The notes under the pieces were generated by a model, which worked only from the letters and a program-made list of their open reading frames with translations, had not been told where the DNA came from and did not search any database. Both the position numbers and the translations under genes were made by a program. A stretch of DNA of 55,050 nucleotides from NCBI GenBank assembly GCA_021811325.1, contig JAJZPE010000005.1, positions 1 through 55,050 on the forward strand, written 5' to 3'. This stretch comes from Bacillota bacterium. Its GTDB lineage: Bacteria > Bacillota > Sulfobacillia > JAJYWN01 > JAJZPE01. Numbering within the stretch: the stretch's first letter is position 1; every line of letters begins with the position of its first letter. Shown here piece by piece: positions 26,187-35,778 of this stretch.

Positions 26187-26789
26187 TCAGGAATGGCGCG
26201 GCCACGGGCTGATGACCCCGCCCGAGATGACCAGCTTCATGCCTTCCTCGACGGTGATGTCGGTGTGGATGATCTGGCTCTCGGGGACGAGCATCAAAAA
26301 GCCCGAGGTCGGGTTGGGCGTCGTGGCCACGAAGACGTTGATGAGCTTCTCGCCATTCTCCTGACCGGCCGAGCGCGGGGTTTCGCCGGTGACGAAGGCC
26401 ACGGTGTAGATCCCCTTGCGGGGCCACTCGACCATGGCCACCCGCTTGAACGCGGTCTGATTGGGCTTGGCGAAGGCATCGACGATCTGCTTCATGGTCC
26501 CGTAGACGCCCCGCACCAGCGGCGTCCGCAAGAACAGCGACTCGGCCCAGCTCAGGAGGCGCCGGCCGAGCCAGATGTTGGCCAGGAGGCCGACCGCGAG
26601 GACCACGGCCAGGGTCGCCAGGACCCCCAGCCCGGGCACCTTGAAGCCGAAGAACCTCACGTTCTCGACCAGGCCGCCGGAGAGTTGGTTCAGGAACGAG
26701 AAGACCGCGCGGAGGACGTAGAAGGTCCCCATGACCGGGAGAAGGACGATGACTCCGGCGATGAAGTGGTTACGCAATTTCTTCCACAT
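26187..26789 (-). CDS. DUF502 membrane protein
   Basis: 200 residues with two membrane segments (FIAGVIVLLPVMGTFYVL near 9-26 and VPGLGVLATLAVVLAVGLLANI near 51-72) and a soluble C-terminal domain. RTPLVRGVYGTMKQIVDAF, FVATTPNPTSGFLMLVP and MKLVISGG match the DUF502 family. Its function is unknown. Part of the dgkA-era membrane and RNA-processing run. Confidence 0.85.
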   Translation of the reverse strand: MWKKLRNHFIAGVIVLLPVMGTFYVLRAVFSFLNQLSGGLVENVRFFGFKVPGLGVLATLAVVLAVGLLANIWLGRRLLSWAESLFLRTPLVRGVYGTMKQIVDAFAKPNQTAFKRVAMVEWPRKGIYTVAFVTGETPRSAGQENGEKLINVFVATTPNPTSGFLMLVPESQIIHTDITVEEGMKLVISGGVISPWPRHS

Positions 26790-26825
26790 TGGATGGACTC
26801 TCCCCTTCCTCTGAGCAGGCGTCGA

Positions 26826-27380
26826 CTAACATTTTTTCCCAAACCGGTGACCGGCGAGGACGGCCCAGGTGAGGAGGGCCACAAGACCGGCCGCCAGAGC
26901 GATGGCCAATCCGGGCCGCTCGGCGACCCGGCGGAAGACGAGAGAGGGGTCGGGGTTCCGGGCCACGATGACCAGCCCGGCGACGACGAGGCTGAAGACG
27001 GAGGCCACCAACACCGCCCCGGCCGCAGCGTCCTTGGCCAACCTGGCCGCGGGGTCCGGGCGGTCGCCGGCCGAGTCGACGGCGGCCTCGACGGCCGTGT
27101 TGATGAGCTCAGTCACCAGGACCAGGCTGATGGCCAGGGTGACCCAGAGCCAGTCGGTCCGCAGGAAGTCCAAAAAAAGCCCGGCGGCGAGGACCAGGTA
27201 GGCAACCAGCCAGTGGATGCGGAGGTTGCGCTCGCGCCTGGTGGCCTCGGCCACGCCGGAGGAGGCCCAGGACAGGGAGCGGATGAACGGCGCGTGGCGC
27301 CGCCTCTGCCCCTGCGGTGAGTCTGTTCCGGGGTCAGCGGGGTAAACCGAGTCGTTCGAGGATGGCCTCCTGTCGCTCAT
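26826..27380 (-). CDS. dgkA: DgkA-family lipid kinase (undecaprenol/diacylglycerol kinase)
   Basis: 184 residues. A basic N-terminus is followed by ATRRERNLRIHW and the catalytic TELINTAVEAAVD...ARLAKDAAAGAVLVAS, with several membrane helices. Gram-positive members phosphorylate undecaprenol, recycling the cell-wall lipid carrier. At least 50 residues at the C-terminus form an additional helix pair beyond the typical 120-140 residues. The start (ATG behind GGGAGG) overlaps the end of ybeY by 47 bases. Confidence 0.92.
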   Translation of the reverse strand: MSDRRPSSNDSVYPADPGTDSPQGQRRRHAPFIRSLSWASSGVAEATRRERNLRIHWLVAYLVLAAGLFLDFLRTDWLWVTLAISLVLVTELINTAVEAAVDSAGDRPDPAARLAKDAAAGAVLVASVFSLVVAGLVIVARNPDPSLVFRRVAERPGLAIALAAGLVALLTWAVLAGHRFGKKC

Positions 27381-27819
27381 TCATCTCGGCCTCCCGCTCG
27401 GAGGTCTGATGGTCGTGACCCAAAAGGTGAAACAGCCCGTGCAAGGTCAGGAAGGCCACTTCGCGCTCGAAGCTGTGGCCATAGTCTTCGGCCTGCTTGC
27501 TGGCCCGTTCGAGGGAGACGACGATGTCCCCGAGGAGCAGCGGGCCTTCGCTTTCGTCTTCACCGGCGCCCTCGGGTTCACGGGCGCCCTCGAGCATGGC
27601 GAAGGACAGGACGTCGGTGGCGCAGTCGGTCTCGCGGTACTTCCGGTTCAGCTCGTGAATGTGTTCATCGTCGACGAGGGCCACGCTGACCTCGGCGCGG
27701 TCCCTGTCGGCCGGCGCCAGTTCGTCGGCCAGTCCGGCCTCGACCGCACGCCTGACGAGGTCCTCGAGCCGACCGTCCACCGGCACCTTATCCTGAAGAT
27801 TGCTTATCAGTACGGCCAT
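27334..27819 (-). CDS. ybeY: Endoribonuclease YbeY
   Basis: 161 residues. The zinc motif HGLFHLLGHDH near the C-terminus and TDCATDVLSFAM identify YbeY, the metal-dependent RNase required for 16S 3'-end maturation and ribosome quality control. MAVLISNL is taken as start; upstream frames run through pgpH. It overlaps pgpH by 32 bases and dgkA by 47. An acidic insert (EPEGAGEDESEG) lies in the middle. Confidence 0.96.
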   Translation of the reverse strand: MAVLISNLQDKVPVDGRLEDLVRRAVEAGLADELAPADRDRAEVSVALVDDEHIHELNRKYRETDCATDVLSFAMLEGAREPEGAGEDESEGPLLLGDIVVSLERASKQAEDYGHSFEREVAFLTLHGLFHLLGHDHQTSEREAEMNERQEAILERLGLPR

Positions 27820-30001
27820 CGGCGGCACCCTCCCCGTTCGTCTGCTCGGCCCCATTCTGGGCTTCCTTCCCGCTATCCTTCCCGCTTTCCCGGCCGTTCT
27901 TGCCGTTCTTGGCGTCTTTGCGCAGCTCGGCCAGCATGGTGTCGGGGTACTCGATGCGCGGGTGGAAGATACCGGAGAGGACGCGGACGAACGAGGAAGC
28001 GATGATGTCAAGGTCGCGGAGGGTCAGGTCGGACGAGTTCAACTGCCCGTCGTCAAGGCGGTCCTTGATGATCTTGCGGACCAGCGTCTCGATTCGGAGC
28101 GGGGTCGGCTTGGAGAGCGAGCGGACGGCGGCTTCGACCGAGTCGGCCAGCATGACCACGGCGCCTTCGCGGGTCTGCGGGCGCGGGCCTTCGTAGCGGA
28201 AGTCCTCTTCGACGACCTCCTCGGCCCGGCCGTTCTCAGTCGCCCGCGAGAAGAAGTAGGACACCAGCGAGGTCCCGTGGTGCTGGCGGACGATGTCGAC
28301 GATGGCCGGCGGCAGGTGATACTGCTGGGCCAGTTCGACCCCGTCCTTGACGTGCGAGGTGATGATCAGCGTGGACAGCGACGGGGAGATCTTGTCGTGC
28401 GGGTTCTCCACGCCGAACTGGTTATCGATGAAGAAGTAGGGCCGCTTGGTCTTGCCGACGTCGTGGTAGTACGCGCCGACGCGGGCCAGGAGCGGGTCCC
28501 CGCCGATGGCCTCGGTGGCCGCCTCGGCCAGGTTGGCCACCATGATGCTGTGGTGATAGGTGCCCGGGGCCTCGACCAGCAGCTTTTGCAGGAGGGGCTG
28601 GCCCGGGTGGGAAATCTCGAGCAGCTTGACCGAGGTGATGACGCCGAAGAAGTTCTCGAAGAAGGGCAGCGAGCCGATGGTCAGAATGGAGGCGACGAGG
28701 CCGTTGACCATCCCCCAGAGGTAAGACCGCCAGGTCTCGACCTCGTACAGGGAACGGGCCCCGATGAGCGACAGGGCAAGGATGCCCGCCAGGTTGGCCA
28801 GGCCGACCAGGAAGCCGGCCCGCATCACGTCGGAGCGCTGGCCCACGCGGGCCACCGAGAAGACCCCGGCCAGGCCGCCGAGGAGGGCGACGGTCACGTA
28901 ACGGAAGTCGTTGGCGTTGACCAGGCCGGTCACGACGGCCAGGACGAGGGCGAAGACGACGGCCGTCTGGCGGTCGATGAGGATGGCCACGAGGATCGTC
29001 CCGAAGGCCACCGGGACCAGGTAGCCGGAGATGGTGTTGACCGCGCCGGCCAGGAAGGCCGTGACGACCAGAATGATGCCCATCATGACCAGGGCGGCCT
29101 CGTTGTCATAGACCTTGCGGGCCATGGTCCTGAGGTAGAGGGCGATGGCGGCGATGAGGATGGCGGCCATGGCCGCCGCGCCGGCGAAGTAAGCCACGTC
29201 GAAGCCCTGGCGGAGGAGGCCGAGGTCCTGGAGGACGGCCAGGTCGGGAGCGGTGACGATGGCCCCCTTGCGGACGATCCGTTGGCCCTTGAGGATCTTC
29301 ACCGGCTCGACCGAGTCCATGGCCTCCTGGCGCCTGGCCCTGGTGGCCGCGTCGTTGAGGGCCATGTTCGGTCGGACCATCGCCTTGGCCAGCGCCAAGA
29401 CGAAGGTGCGGTCGGCCCCGGTCAGCTGGAGGGCCCCGACCTCGTTGTCAGTCTGCTGCTTGGCGGCATCCAGGGTGTCCTGGCGGATGCCGACCTGCAT
29501 CACCCGCTCGATGACCCCGGTCGTCCAGTTCTCGAGGCTGGCCAGGCCGGCCGCGCTGGCCCTGAGGACGAGGGACAGGTTCGGGTCGCCGAGGTCGACC
29601 TCGGTCACGCTCTTGAGCTTGGCCAGCTTCTGTTGATAGGTCAGGGAGCCGTTGCCCCGGACCTCCTTGGCCTGGCCGAAGAAGCGAGCCAGGTCGGCCA
29701 CGGCCTCTTTGGCCACCGCCGGGTTCAGTTCGTAGACCTCGGGGACCGCGGCCGCCTGCTCCTGCCGCAACCGGTCGGTCTCCGGCCGGTTGACGATGGT
29801 CCGGGGGGCGTCGATGTCCCGCGGGGCGGGTTGTCCAACCTGCACCGAAACCTTCTCTGGCCGCGAGTAGCCGGCAATAATCACCGTCAGGAGCACAAAG
29901 AAGATAACCGCCCATACGACGCGCCGTTGGGCGGGGTCCGGCAGCAGGCGTTGGTTAAGGAAGCGGGTCCATCTCTTGCCGAGGTCCTCGAAAGACACCA
30001 A
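27788..30001 (-). CDS. pgpH: 7TM-HD family c-di-AMP phosphodiesterase (PgpH/YqfF)
   Basis: 737 residues. One N-terminal helix (VVWAVIFFVLLTVIIAG) is followed by a large extracytoplasmic 7TMR-HDED domain, a seven-helix membrane core and a cytoplasmic HD domain: GTYHHSIMVANLAEAA, AYYHDVGKTKRPYFF, ITSHVKDGVELA, RQHHGT. Listeria PgpH hydrolyses c-di-AMP, controlling osmotic balance. The C-terminal tail is low complexity (Gly/Lys/Asn). The start is TTG 30001 or GTG 29998; neither has an ideally spaced ribosome site, and the gene follows phoH by only a few bases. Confidence 0.95.
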   Translation of the reverse strand: MVSFEDLGKRWTRFLNQRLLPDPAQRRVVWAVIFFVLLTVIIAGYSRPEKVSVQVGQPAPRDIDAPRTIVNRPETDRLRQEQAAAVPEVYELNPAVAKEAVADLARFFGQAKEVRGNGSLTYQQKLAKLKSVTEVDLGDPNLSLVLRASAAGLASLENWTTGVIERVMQVGIRQDTLDAAKQQTDNEVGALQLTGADRTFVLALAKAMVRPNMALNDAATRARRQEAMDSVEPVKILKGQRIVRKGAIVTAPDLAVLQDLGLLRQGFDVAYFAGAAAMAAILIAAIALYLRTMARKVYDNEAALVMMGIILVVTAFLAGAVNTISGYLVPVAFGTILVAILIDRQTAVVFALVLAVVTGLVNANDFRYVTVALLGGLAGVFSVARVGQRSDVMRAGFLVGLANLAGILALSLIGARSLYEVETWRSYLWGMVNGLVASILTIGSLPFFENFFGVITSVKLLEISHPGQPLLQKLLVEAPGTYHHSIMVANLAEAATEAIGGDPLLARVGAYYHDVGKTKRPYFFIDNQFGVENPHDKISPSLSTLIITSHVKDGVELAQQYHLPPAIVDIVRQHHGTSLVSYFFSRATENGRAEEVVEEDFRYEGPRPQTREGAVVMLADSVEAAVRSLSKPTPLRIETLVRKIIKDRLDDGQLNSSDLTLRDLDIIASSFVRVLSGIFHPRIEYPDTMLAELRKDAKNGKNGRESGKDSGKEAQNGAEQTNGEGAADGRTDKQSSG

Positions 30002-30006
30002 CCGAC

Positions 30007-31008
30007 TCAGCTCGTTTCCTCTTGGCCGGTTTCTGTTTTCTTGCGAGTCAGGTCAAAGCGTTCGTAGGCCTTGATTATCTTCTGGACCAGCTCGTGGCGG
30101 ACCACGTCGCGGTCGCTGAGATAGACGAAGGCGATGCCCTCGACGTCGTGGAGGACGGTGCGGACCTCCTCGAGCCCGGAGAACTTCCCCCGCGGCAGGT
30201 CGACCTGGGTGATGTCGCCGGTGACGACGGCCTTCGAGCCGAAGCCGAGGCGGGTCAGGAACATCTTCATTTGCTCGGCCGTGGTGTTCTGGGCCTCGTC
30301 GAGGATGATGAAGGAGTCGTCGAGGGTCCGGCCGCGCATGTAGGCCAGGGGCGCGACCTCGATCATCCCGCGCTCCATGAACCGCTGGAACGAATCAATG
30401 CCGAGGATGTCGTAGAGGGCGTCATAGAGCGGGCGCAGGTACGGGTCGACCTTCTCCTGCAGGTCCCCGGGGAGGAAGCCGAGCTTCTCACCGGCCTCGA
30501 CGGCCGGCCGGGTCAGGATGATCCGGTTGACCTCCTTGTTCTTGAAGGCCTGGATGGCCATGGCCATGGCAAGGTAGGTCTTGCCGGTGCCGGCCGGACC
30601 GATGCCGAAGACGAGGCCGTTCTGGCGGATGGCCTCGACGTATTCCTTCTGCCCGAGGGTCTTCGGTTTGATCGGCTTTCCGCGGGTGGTCACGCAGACC
30701 ACGTCGGAGAAGACATCGCCCAGGTCGGCGTCTTTCCCCTCCTGGGCAAGTCGGATGGCGTACTTGACCTCCCGCCCGGAGACGGTCACGCCCGAGCGGA
30801 GCAGGTCCAACAGTTGTTGCACGAGGGTGGAGACCTTGTCGACGTCCTCCGGCGCACCGGTGACAACGACCTCGTCGCCTCGGCTGACTATCTTCACCGG
30901 GAAGCTCTCCTCGACCAGCTTCAGGTGCTGGTCGAAGCGGCCGAAGAGGTTCTGGGCTTCATCGTTGCTGAGGATCGGGACCCTGGTCTCCGTCTCTTTG
31001 TGCGCCAA
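30007..31008 (-). CDS. phoH: PhoH-family ATPase
   Basis: 333 residues. An N-terminal KH-like segment is followed by the PhoH ATPase core: Walker [17 protein letters not shown], Walker [10 protein letters not shown], and [11 protein letters not shown] cytoplasmic P-loop protein implicated in RNA metabolism. The order phoH-pgpH-ybeY is conserved in Bacillota and points to rRNA processing. It follows yqfD by 54 bases. Confidence 0.96.
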   Translation of the reverse strand: MAHKETETRVPILSNDEAQNLFGRFDQHLKLVEESFPVKIVSRGDEVVVTGAPEDVDKVSTLVQQLLDLLRSGVTVSGREVKYAIRLAQEGKDADLGDVFSDVVCVTTRGKPIKPKTLGQKEYVEAIRQNGLVFGIGPAGTGKTYLAMAMAIQAFKNKEVNRIILTRPAVEAGEKLGFLPGDLQEKVDPYLRPLYDALYDILGIDSFQRFMERGMIEVAPLAYMRGRTLDDSFIILDEAQNTTAEQMKMFLTRLGFGSKAVVTGDITQVDLPRGKFSGLEEVRTVLHDVEGIAFVYLSDRDVVRHELVQKIIKAYERFDLTRKKTETGQEETS

Positions 31009-31062
31009 AACGGGGTTTGATGACCTCCCTGTCGCCGCGGGCCGGGCCCGCGGTCCAGCGGT

Positions 31063-32298
31063 TCAGCGACCAACCGGTTCGGACACGCCGATGTTCTCGA
31101 GGGTTTCGATGACCACGTCAACGCTGACTTTTTCATCTTTCGCCGTTGCGGTCGGGTTCACGCCGAGAATCCTCACGCCGGGCGGCACCTTCGTCATGGC
31201 TTGGACGATGGCGTTCTCTCGGGCTTCCTGCTCGGCGACCTCCGGCCCGACTGCCTCTTCGACCAGTTTAACCTGGTGAAACGTCGTCACAATCACTTCG
31301 ACAGGAATCTGTATATTCCTCCACACGGGCAGGGAGCGGCGAACGACCTCCGTGTCGAACTCCTCGAAGGGGACGTCGCCCTGGCCTTTGATTATTATTT
31401 CCTGCCCCCCGATTTTGATGAGGATTCGGGTCGCGGTCTGCCCGGTGGGCTTACGGAGTTGGCGGTTAAGGAGGGCCTCACCGTGGCCGCGATACCACAC
31501 GCGGGCCCGGATGACCCCCATGGCGTGGACCAGCGCCGTCTGAGGGGGTAGCCCCCCGGGGAGCTTCCTCGGCTCGACCAGCCCGAGTTGCTCTTCGGCC
31601 GACAGCCCGATGAGCCCGGAGATGAGGATCTGGCCCTGGCTGACGGTCTGCCCCCGGCGCACCAGAGCCACCCCCTTGAGGGCCATGACCTCGGTGAGCA
31701 GCCCGTTCTTGGCCGCCACGACGTGAGACGGGGTGCCCGCCGGGGGCTCGGCCGGCGGCAAGGTCTTTTCGACGACCTTGATGATCGCCCGCGTGCCGTG
31801 GATTTCCAGGCCGGCCCAGGACACCTCGCGGACCTCGATGACCAGCCCGTTCTGGATGCGCTGGTAGTCGACCGACCGCTTGAGCACCCCGGGCCTGAGC
31901 CCGAGCCTGGCCGCGCCCTGCAGGACGACGTCGGCCGGGAGGGTCTCCAGGCCGCTGACCTCGACCGTCCAGATGAACGAGGACAGGACGTACAGGCCGG
32001 CAAGAAACAAAAAAAACCCTATCACCAGACCCTGGCGCCGGAGGACCAGGTGGGCCCCGAAGGGCAGGCCGTGGCGGCGCTCGATGTGGACCATCACCCG
32101 GGCCTTGCGGGCCAGGTGGTGAAGGTCGCGGAAATAGCGCGCCGGGACGCACATCCGCAGGAGATGGCGCCCCGCCTCGACCTGCCAGACCGGAAGGCCC
32201 TCGTGGATGGCCAGGTTGACCAGCCGTTCGGGGTTCTGCCCCTCGACCCGGAGGGTGAGGTAGCCAATGAGGTAGGCGATGAGCCGGGAGACCAGCAT
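31063..32298 (-). CDS. yqfD: Sporulation protein YqfD
   Basis: 411 residues. It has a cytoplasmic N-terminal part with LTLRVEGQNPERLVNLA, a membrane segment (LVIGFFLFLAGLYVLSSFIW) and a long external domain with VEVSGLE, KRSVDYQRIQNGL and EKTLPP, as in the YqfD family needed at stage IV of sporulation. It is expected in the mother-cell membrane under sigma-E; no such promoter is obvious. Directly preceded by yqfC, as in B. subtilis. Confidence 0.93.
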   Translation of the reverse strand: MLVSRLIAYLIGYLTLRVEGQNPERLVNLAIHEGLPVWQVEAGRHLLRMCVPARYFRDLHHLARKARVMVHIERRHGLPFGAHLVLRRQGLVIGFFLFLAGLYVLSSFIWTVEVSGLETLPADVVLQGAARLGLRPGVLKRSVDYQRIQNGLVIEVREVSWAGLEIHGTRAIIKVVEKTLPPAEPPAGTPSHVVAAKNGLLTEVMALKGVALVRRGQTVSQGQILISGLIGLSAEEQLGLVEPRKLPGGLPPQTALVHAMGVIRARVWYRGHGEALLNRQLRKPTGQTATRILIKIGGQEIIIKGQGDVPFEEFDTEVVRRSLPVWRNIQIPVEVIVTTFHQVKLVEEAVGPEVAEQEARENAIVQAMTKVPPGVRILGVNPTATAKDEKVSVDVVIETLENIGVSEPVGR

Positions 32299-32345
32299 GG
32301 TCAGGGAGTCCCCCCGGTCGGGCGGCGGGCCGCTCGGCGGCCGCG

Positions 32346-32684
32346 CTACGCCCGGTACTCCAGGCCGGTGAGGCGGCCGAGGATGATCATGTCCTCGGCC
32401 CCCACGGTGCCGATGACCAGGCTTTCCCCGGTGAGCACGAGCTGACCGGCGTCGAGACCGACGCGGACCCGGCCGGGCGAGTACTCGATGAGCCCCCGGT
32501 GGTTCTCGATGACCGCCTGGACGTTGCCGACAAGGACGACGCGGGGCAGGTCGAGGACGACGTCGCTGGGCAGTTCGAGCAGGTTGGCCAGGCGCTGCCG
32601 CACCCGGCGACTGCGGACGCGGTAGCGGGTCAACCTCTCCTCGATGGCCCGGTTCAGCCGCGGCTTCTGCGCCTTGCTCGCCAT
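32346..32684 (-). CDS. yqfC: Sporulation protein YqfC
   Basis: 112 residues. Basic N-terminal tail, then LPSDVVLDLPRVVLVGNVQAVIENHRGLIEYS and a GQLVLTGESLVI strand typical of the YabP/YqfC family, which is made in the mother cell and is often needed for spore coat or cortex assembly. Family usual length is about 90-95; the extra residues are the basic N-terminus. Paired with yqfD. Confidence 0.92.
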   Translation of the reverse strand: MASKAQKPRLNRAIEERLTRYRVRSRRVRQRLANLLELPSDVVLDLPRVVLVGNVQAVIENHRGLIEYSPGRVRVGLDAGQLVLTGESLVIGTVGAEDMIILGRLTGLEYRA

Positions 32685-32831
32685 CTTCGTACCCCCGCGT
32701 GGGTGACGCCCCTCCGCACGGCCTGGTTCTCTAGAGCTTATGCCGGGCCGGGCCGGGCAATGACCGGGCCGCCTGGGAGGCCTGGGGGGACGGCCCGCCC
32801 CCGGCCGGCGCCGGCGGGCGGCGCCCCACGG

Positions 32832-33281
32832 TCAGGGCAGGAGTTCGCGGACGATCTGGTTGACCAGCTTGCCGTCGGCCCGGCCCTTGACCTTGGGCAT
32901 CAGCGCCCCCATCACCTTGCCCATGTCCTTGCCGTCCCTCGCCCCGACCTGGGCGACGACCTCTCTGGCCAGGGCCCTGATCTCGTCGGCCGACATCTGC
33001 CGGGGCAGGTAGCCGAGGACGATGTTCATCTCCCGCTCGAGGGCGGCCACGGCCTCGGGCCGGTTGGCCTTCTGGTACTCGAGGATGGCGTCGCGGCGCT
33101 GCTTGACCTCGCGCGCCAAGACCTCCAGGACCTCCTCGTCGGACAGCTCGTGACGGCGGTCGATCTCGGCGTACTTGATGGCCGCGCGGGCCAGACGGAT
33201 GACCGACAGCCTCTCCTTGCCGGCCTCGCGGGCCTTCATGGCCTGCTTCATGTCCTCGTTGAGCCGTTCTTTCAAGGTCAC
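32832..33281 (-). CDS. yqeY: GatB/YqeY domain protein
   Basis: 149 residues from a GTG with GGAGG eight bases upstream. The start TLKERLNEDMKQAMKAREAGKERLSVIRL and the second half ALEREMNIVLGYLPRQMSADEI...GKDMGKVMGALMPKVKGRADG are diagnostic of YqeY, the free-standing relative of the tRNA-binding tail of GatB. Probably a tRNA-related role. The adjacent rpsU-yqeY order is standard. Confidence 0.95.
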   Translation of the reverse strand: MTLKERLNEDMKQAMKAREAGKERLSVIRLARAAIKYAEIDRRHELSDEEVLEVLAREVKQRRDAILEYQKANRPEAVAALEREMNIVLGYLPRQMSADEIRALAREVVAQVGARDGKDMGKVMGALMPKVKGRADGKLVNQIVRELLP

Positions 33282-33310
33282 CGACGGCACCTCCGTTCTG
33301 CTGATTGTGG

Positions 33311-33342
33311 TCATAACAAAAGCTGGGCCCGATGGGCCCAGC
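33311..33342 (-). terminator. Terminator between rpsU and yqeY
   Basis: GCTGGGCCC (33342-33334 on the minus strand) pairs with GGGCCCAGC (33330-33322) around a three-base loop, followed by TTTTGTTATG. It begins seven bases after the rpsU stop, so rpsU can be made as a short separate transcript with partial read-through to yqeY. Confidence 0.8.
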
Positions 33343-33348
33343 CGACGT

Positions 33349-33522
33349 TCAACGGAACCGGCGTTTCCGCGCCGCCTCGGACTTCTTCTTCCGGCGGACG
33401 CTAGGCTTGTCGTAGTGCTCCCTTCGACGGGCCTCAGCGATGACACCAGACTTCTGGCACTGACGCTTGAAGCGACGAAGTGCGCTTTCGAGAGTTTCGT
33501 TTTTGCCAATCTTGACTTCCAC
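33349..33522 (-). CDS. rpsU: 30S ribosomal protein S21
   Basis: 57 residues, too short for most length cut-offs. The product runs [20 protein letters not shown], then [20 protein letters not shown] and a basic tail [17 protein letters not shown]. This is a standard S21. The GTG start follows GGGAGGGATAATC. It has its own strong promoter and its own terminator, consistent with the high copy number of a ribosomal protein. Confidence 0.97.
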   Translation of the reverse strand: MEVKIGKNETLESALRRFKRQCQKSGVIAEARRREHYDKPSVRRKKKSEAARKRRFR

Positions 33523-33616
33523 GATTATCCCTCCCCTCGCCTAAGAGGGTGGGCCTTATTGGCCGGTTTAGAAAATGGTCGTCCGTCTGGGCCAGAGACC
33601 GCGGACAGACAGAAAG

Positions 33617-33646
33617 ATTATACTATGCCGTATTTCGTTATGTCAA
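33617..33646 (-). promoter_or_regulatory. Strong promoter of rpsU
   Basis: On the minus strand: TTGACA (33646-33641), 18-base spacer, TATAAT (33622-33617), both perfect matches. The start near 33610 gives an 88-base leader. Confidence 0.9.
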
Positions 33647-33699
33647 TCAATAACAGAGAGTCCCTCCGGCGGTCGCGGTGCCGCTCGACGCGCCCCGGT

Positions 33700-34044
33700 C
33701 TAGCCCGGCGGCCAGGCCAGTTTTCGGCCGCCAAGGACGTGGAAATGCAAGTGCTGCACGCTTTGCCCGGCGTCCGGGCCGTAATTGACGACGACGCGAT
33801 AACCGTTCGGCACCAGTCCGACCTTCTTGGCCTGCGTGTTCAGGACGTCGAAGATGTGCCCAAGGAGGTCGGCGTCCCGTTCGGCCAGGTCGCGAAGGGA
33901 AGCGATGTGCTCCTTGGGAATGACCAAGAAATGGATTGGAGCGCCCGGGTTGATGTCCTTGAAGACCTTCACCCGGTCGTCCTCGTATAGCGTGTCGCTC
34001 GGGATTTCCCCCCCCGCCAAGCGGCAGAAGAGACAGTTCTCCAT
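33700..34044 (-). CDS. HIT-family nucleotide hydrolase (HinT type)
   Basis: 114 residues. CLFCRLAGGEIPS at the N-terminus and the histidine triad HLHFHVLGG at the C-terminus identify an HinT-like purine nucleoside phosphoramidase. It hydrolyses AMP-lysine-type phosphoramidates. The two N-terminal cysteines are often part of a zinc site. Located upstream of rpsU, as in many Bacillota. Spacing suggests its own transcript, but no clear promoter was found in 34045-34189. Confidence 0.95.
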   Translation of the reverse strand: MENCLFCRLAGGEIPSDTLYEDDRVKVFKDINPGAPIHFLVIPKEHIASLRDLAERDADLLGHIFDVLNTQAKKVGLVPNGYRVVVNYGPDAGQSVQHLHFHVLGGRKLAWPPG

Positions 34045-34189
34045 GACTTCACCCGTCCTTCGAAGGTGTCCGTTTGTGGGACGGCGGTCGGCCTGTGTCA
34101 GATAGAGTATCGGAAAGGGCCGCCCTATTTATTCGATTCCCGGTGGAACATCCCTCTCTTGGAAGTTTCAAGGGCCGGCGGGTCCGGAT

Positions 34190-35767
34190 TCAGCGGTGGA
34201 CGACCTTGCCGCCGACCACGGTCATCAACACGCGGGTCTCCGGGATGACCTCGGGCGGCTCGCGGAAGATGTCGCGCGAGAGGACCACGACGTCGGCCAG
34301 CTTGCCGGGGGCCAGCGTGCCCCGCAGGCGCTCTTCATACGACGCGTAGGCGGCCCCTTCGGTATAGGCGCGGACGGCCTCCTCGACGGTCAGGCGCTCC
34401 TCGGGGTACCAGGGCCGGCCGGCCGGCTCCTCCTCACGCCGCCGGGTCACGGCCGCGTAGATGCCCTTCAGTGGGTCGATGGACTCGACCGGGGCGTCGG
34501 AGCCGAAGCAGACGTGGGCCCCCGAAGCCAGCAGCGACCGGAAAGGATAGGCCAGGCGCGCGCGGGCGCCCCAGTAACGGTCGGCGATGTAGCGGTCGGA
34601 GGTGGCGTGGATGGGCTGGACCGAGGCGATGACCCCGAGACGGGCGAAGCGCGGCAGGTCTTCGGGGTGCAGGAGCTGGGCGTGCTCGATGCGGTGCCGC
34701 AGCCTGCGGGCGCGGGTGTCGTCGGCCACGGCCTCGTAGGCGTCGAGGACGAGGCGGTTGGCCAGGTCGCCGATGGCGTGGACGGCCATCGACAGACCGT
34801 TTTGGGCGGCCCTGGCCACCAGTTCCCGCATGGCCTCGGGGGTGGTCGTCGGGATGCCGCGGTAACCGGGGCGGTCCTCGTAGTCCGCCATCATGTAGGC
34901 CGTCTGCGAGCCCAGGGCGCCGTCGGCGAAGGCCTTGACCGGCCCCACGCGCAGGTACTCGTCGCCGAACCCGGTCCGCAGGCCGAGGGCGGCCGCCGCC
35001 GGAAGGGCCTCGGCCGGCACCATCATAAAGACGCGGAAGTCGAGCCCGCCAGCCGCCTTCAGCTCCTGGAAGGCGCGGAAGGACTCGGCCCCCTCGGGGC
35101 AGTGGACGCCGACGAGCCCAAGGGTCTGAGCTTCGTGGACGCCTCGCCTCAGGAGTCGCCCATGGTCTTCGGGGGTGCGCGCCGGGACATGGCGGTAGAC
35201 CAGCCCCTGGGCGAACTCGAAGAGGATGCCCGCGGGCTCGCCGTCCTCGCCGCGCTGGAGGGCGCCGTTGGGTGGGTCCTCGGTCGCGCCGGTCACGCCG
35301 GCGATGGCCAGCGCCTTCGAGTTGACCCACAGGGCGTGCCCGTCCTTGCTGCTGAGGGCGACGGGCCGGTCGGACACGGCGCGGTCGAGGTCGTGGCGGG
35401 TCGGGAAGCCGCCCCAGAGGTTCTTGTTCCAACCGCCCCCGGTGACCCAGCCACCGGGCGCCGCCGCGGCCGCCCCGTCCTTCACGCGGCGCAAGGCCTC
35501 CTCGAGGGTCGCCACGCCCTCCAGGTCGACCTCCTCGAAGCGCTCGCAGAAGGACAGGAAGTGGGCGTGGCAGTCGGTGAAGCCGGGTAGCGCCGTCCGG
35601 CCTTCGAGGTCGATGACCTCGTCGGCCGCGCCCTTGAGCCCGAGGACCTCGTGGTCCTCGCCGGCGACGACGACCCGGCCGCCGGCCGCGGCGAGGGCCG
35701 TCACCACTGGTTTGTGCGTATCCAGCGTGTGAATCCGGCCGTTGACGAAGAGGGTCTTCTTGGGCAT
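34190..35767 (-). CDS. Amidohydrolase family 3 (YtcJ-like)
   Basis: 525 residues starting MPKKTLFVNGRIHTLD, with AGGAGG eight bases upstream. TDCHAHFLSF gives the first metal-binding His pair, VHAIGDLANR and RIEHAQLL the further histidines, and FGSDAPVESIDPLKGIYAA the catalytic Asp region. These are the marks of the YtcJ/NfdA group, zinc-dependent hydrolases of N-formyl or N-acyl compounds. No signal peptide; cytoplasmic. The gene starts 11 bases after the flavin oxidoreductase and was probably co-transcribed. Substrate unknown. Confidence 0.88.
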   Translation of the reverse strand: MPKKTLFVNGRIHTLDTHKPVVTALAAAGGRVVVAGEDHEVLGLKGAADEVIDLEGRTALPGFTDCHAHFLSFCERFEEVDLEGVATLEEALRRVKDGAAAAAPGGWVTGGGWNKNLWGGFPTRHDLDRAVSDRPVALSSKDGHALWVNSKALAIAGVTGATEDPPNGALQRGEDGEPAGILFEFAQGLVYRHVPARTPEDHGRLLRRGVHEAQTLGLVGVHCPEGAESFRAFQELKAAGGLDFRVFMMVPAEALPAAAALGLRTGFGDEYLRVGPVKAFADGALGSQTAYMMADYEDRPGYRGIPTTTPEAMRELVARAAQNGLSMAVHAIGDLANRLVLDAYEAVADDTRARRLRHRIEHAQLLHPEDLPRFARLGVIASVQPIHATSDRYIADRYWGARARLAYPFRSLLASGAHVCFGSDAPVESIDPLKGIYAAVTRRREEEPAGRPWYPEERLTVEEAVRAYTEGAAYASYEERLRGTLAPGKLADVVVLSRDIFREPPEVIPETRVLMTVVGGKVVHR

Positions 35768-35778
35768 CCGACGGCCTC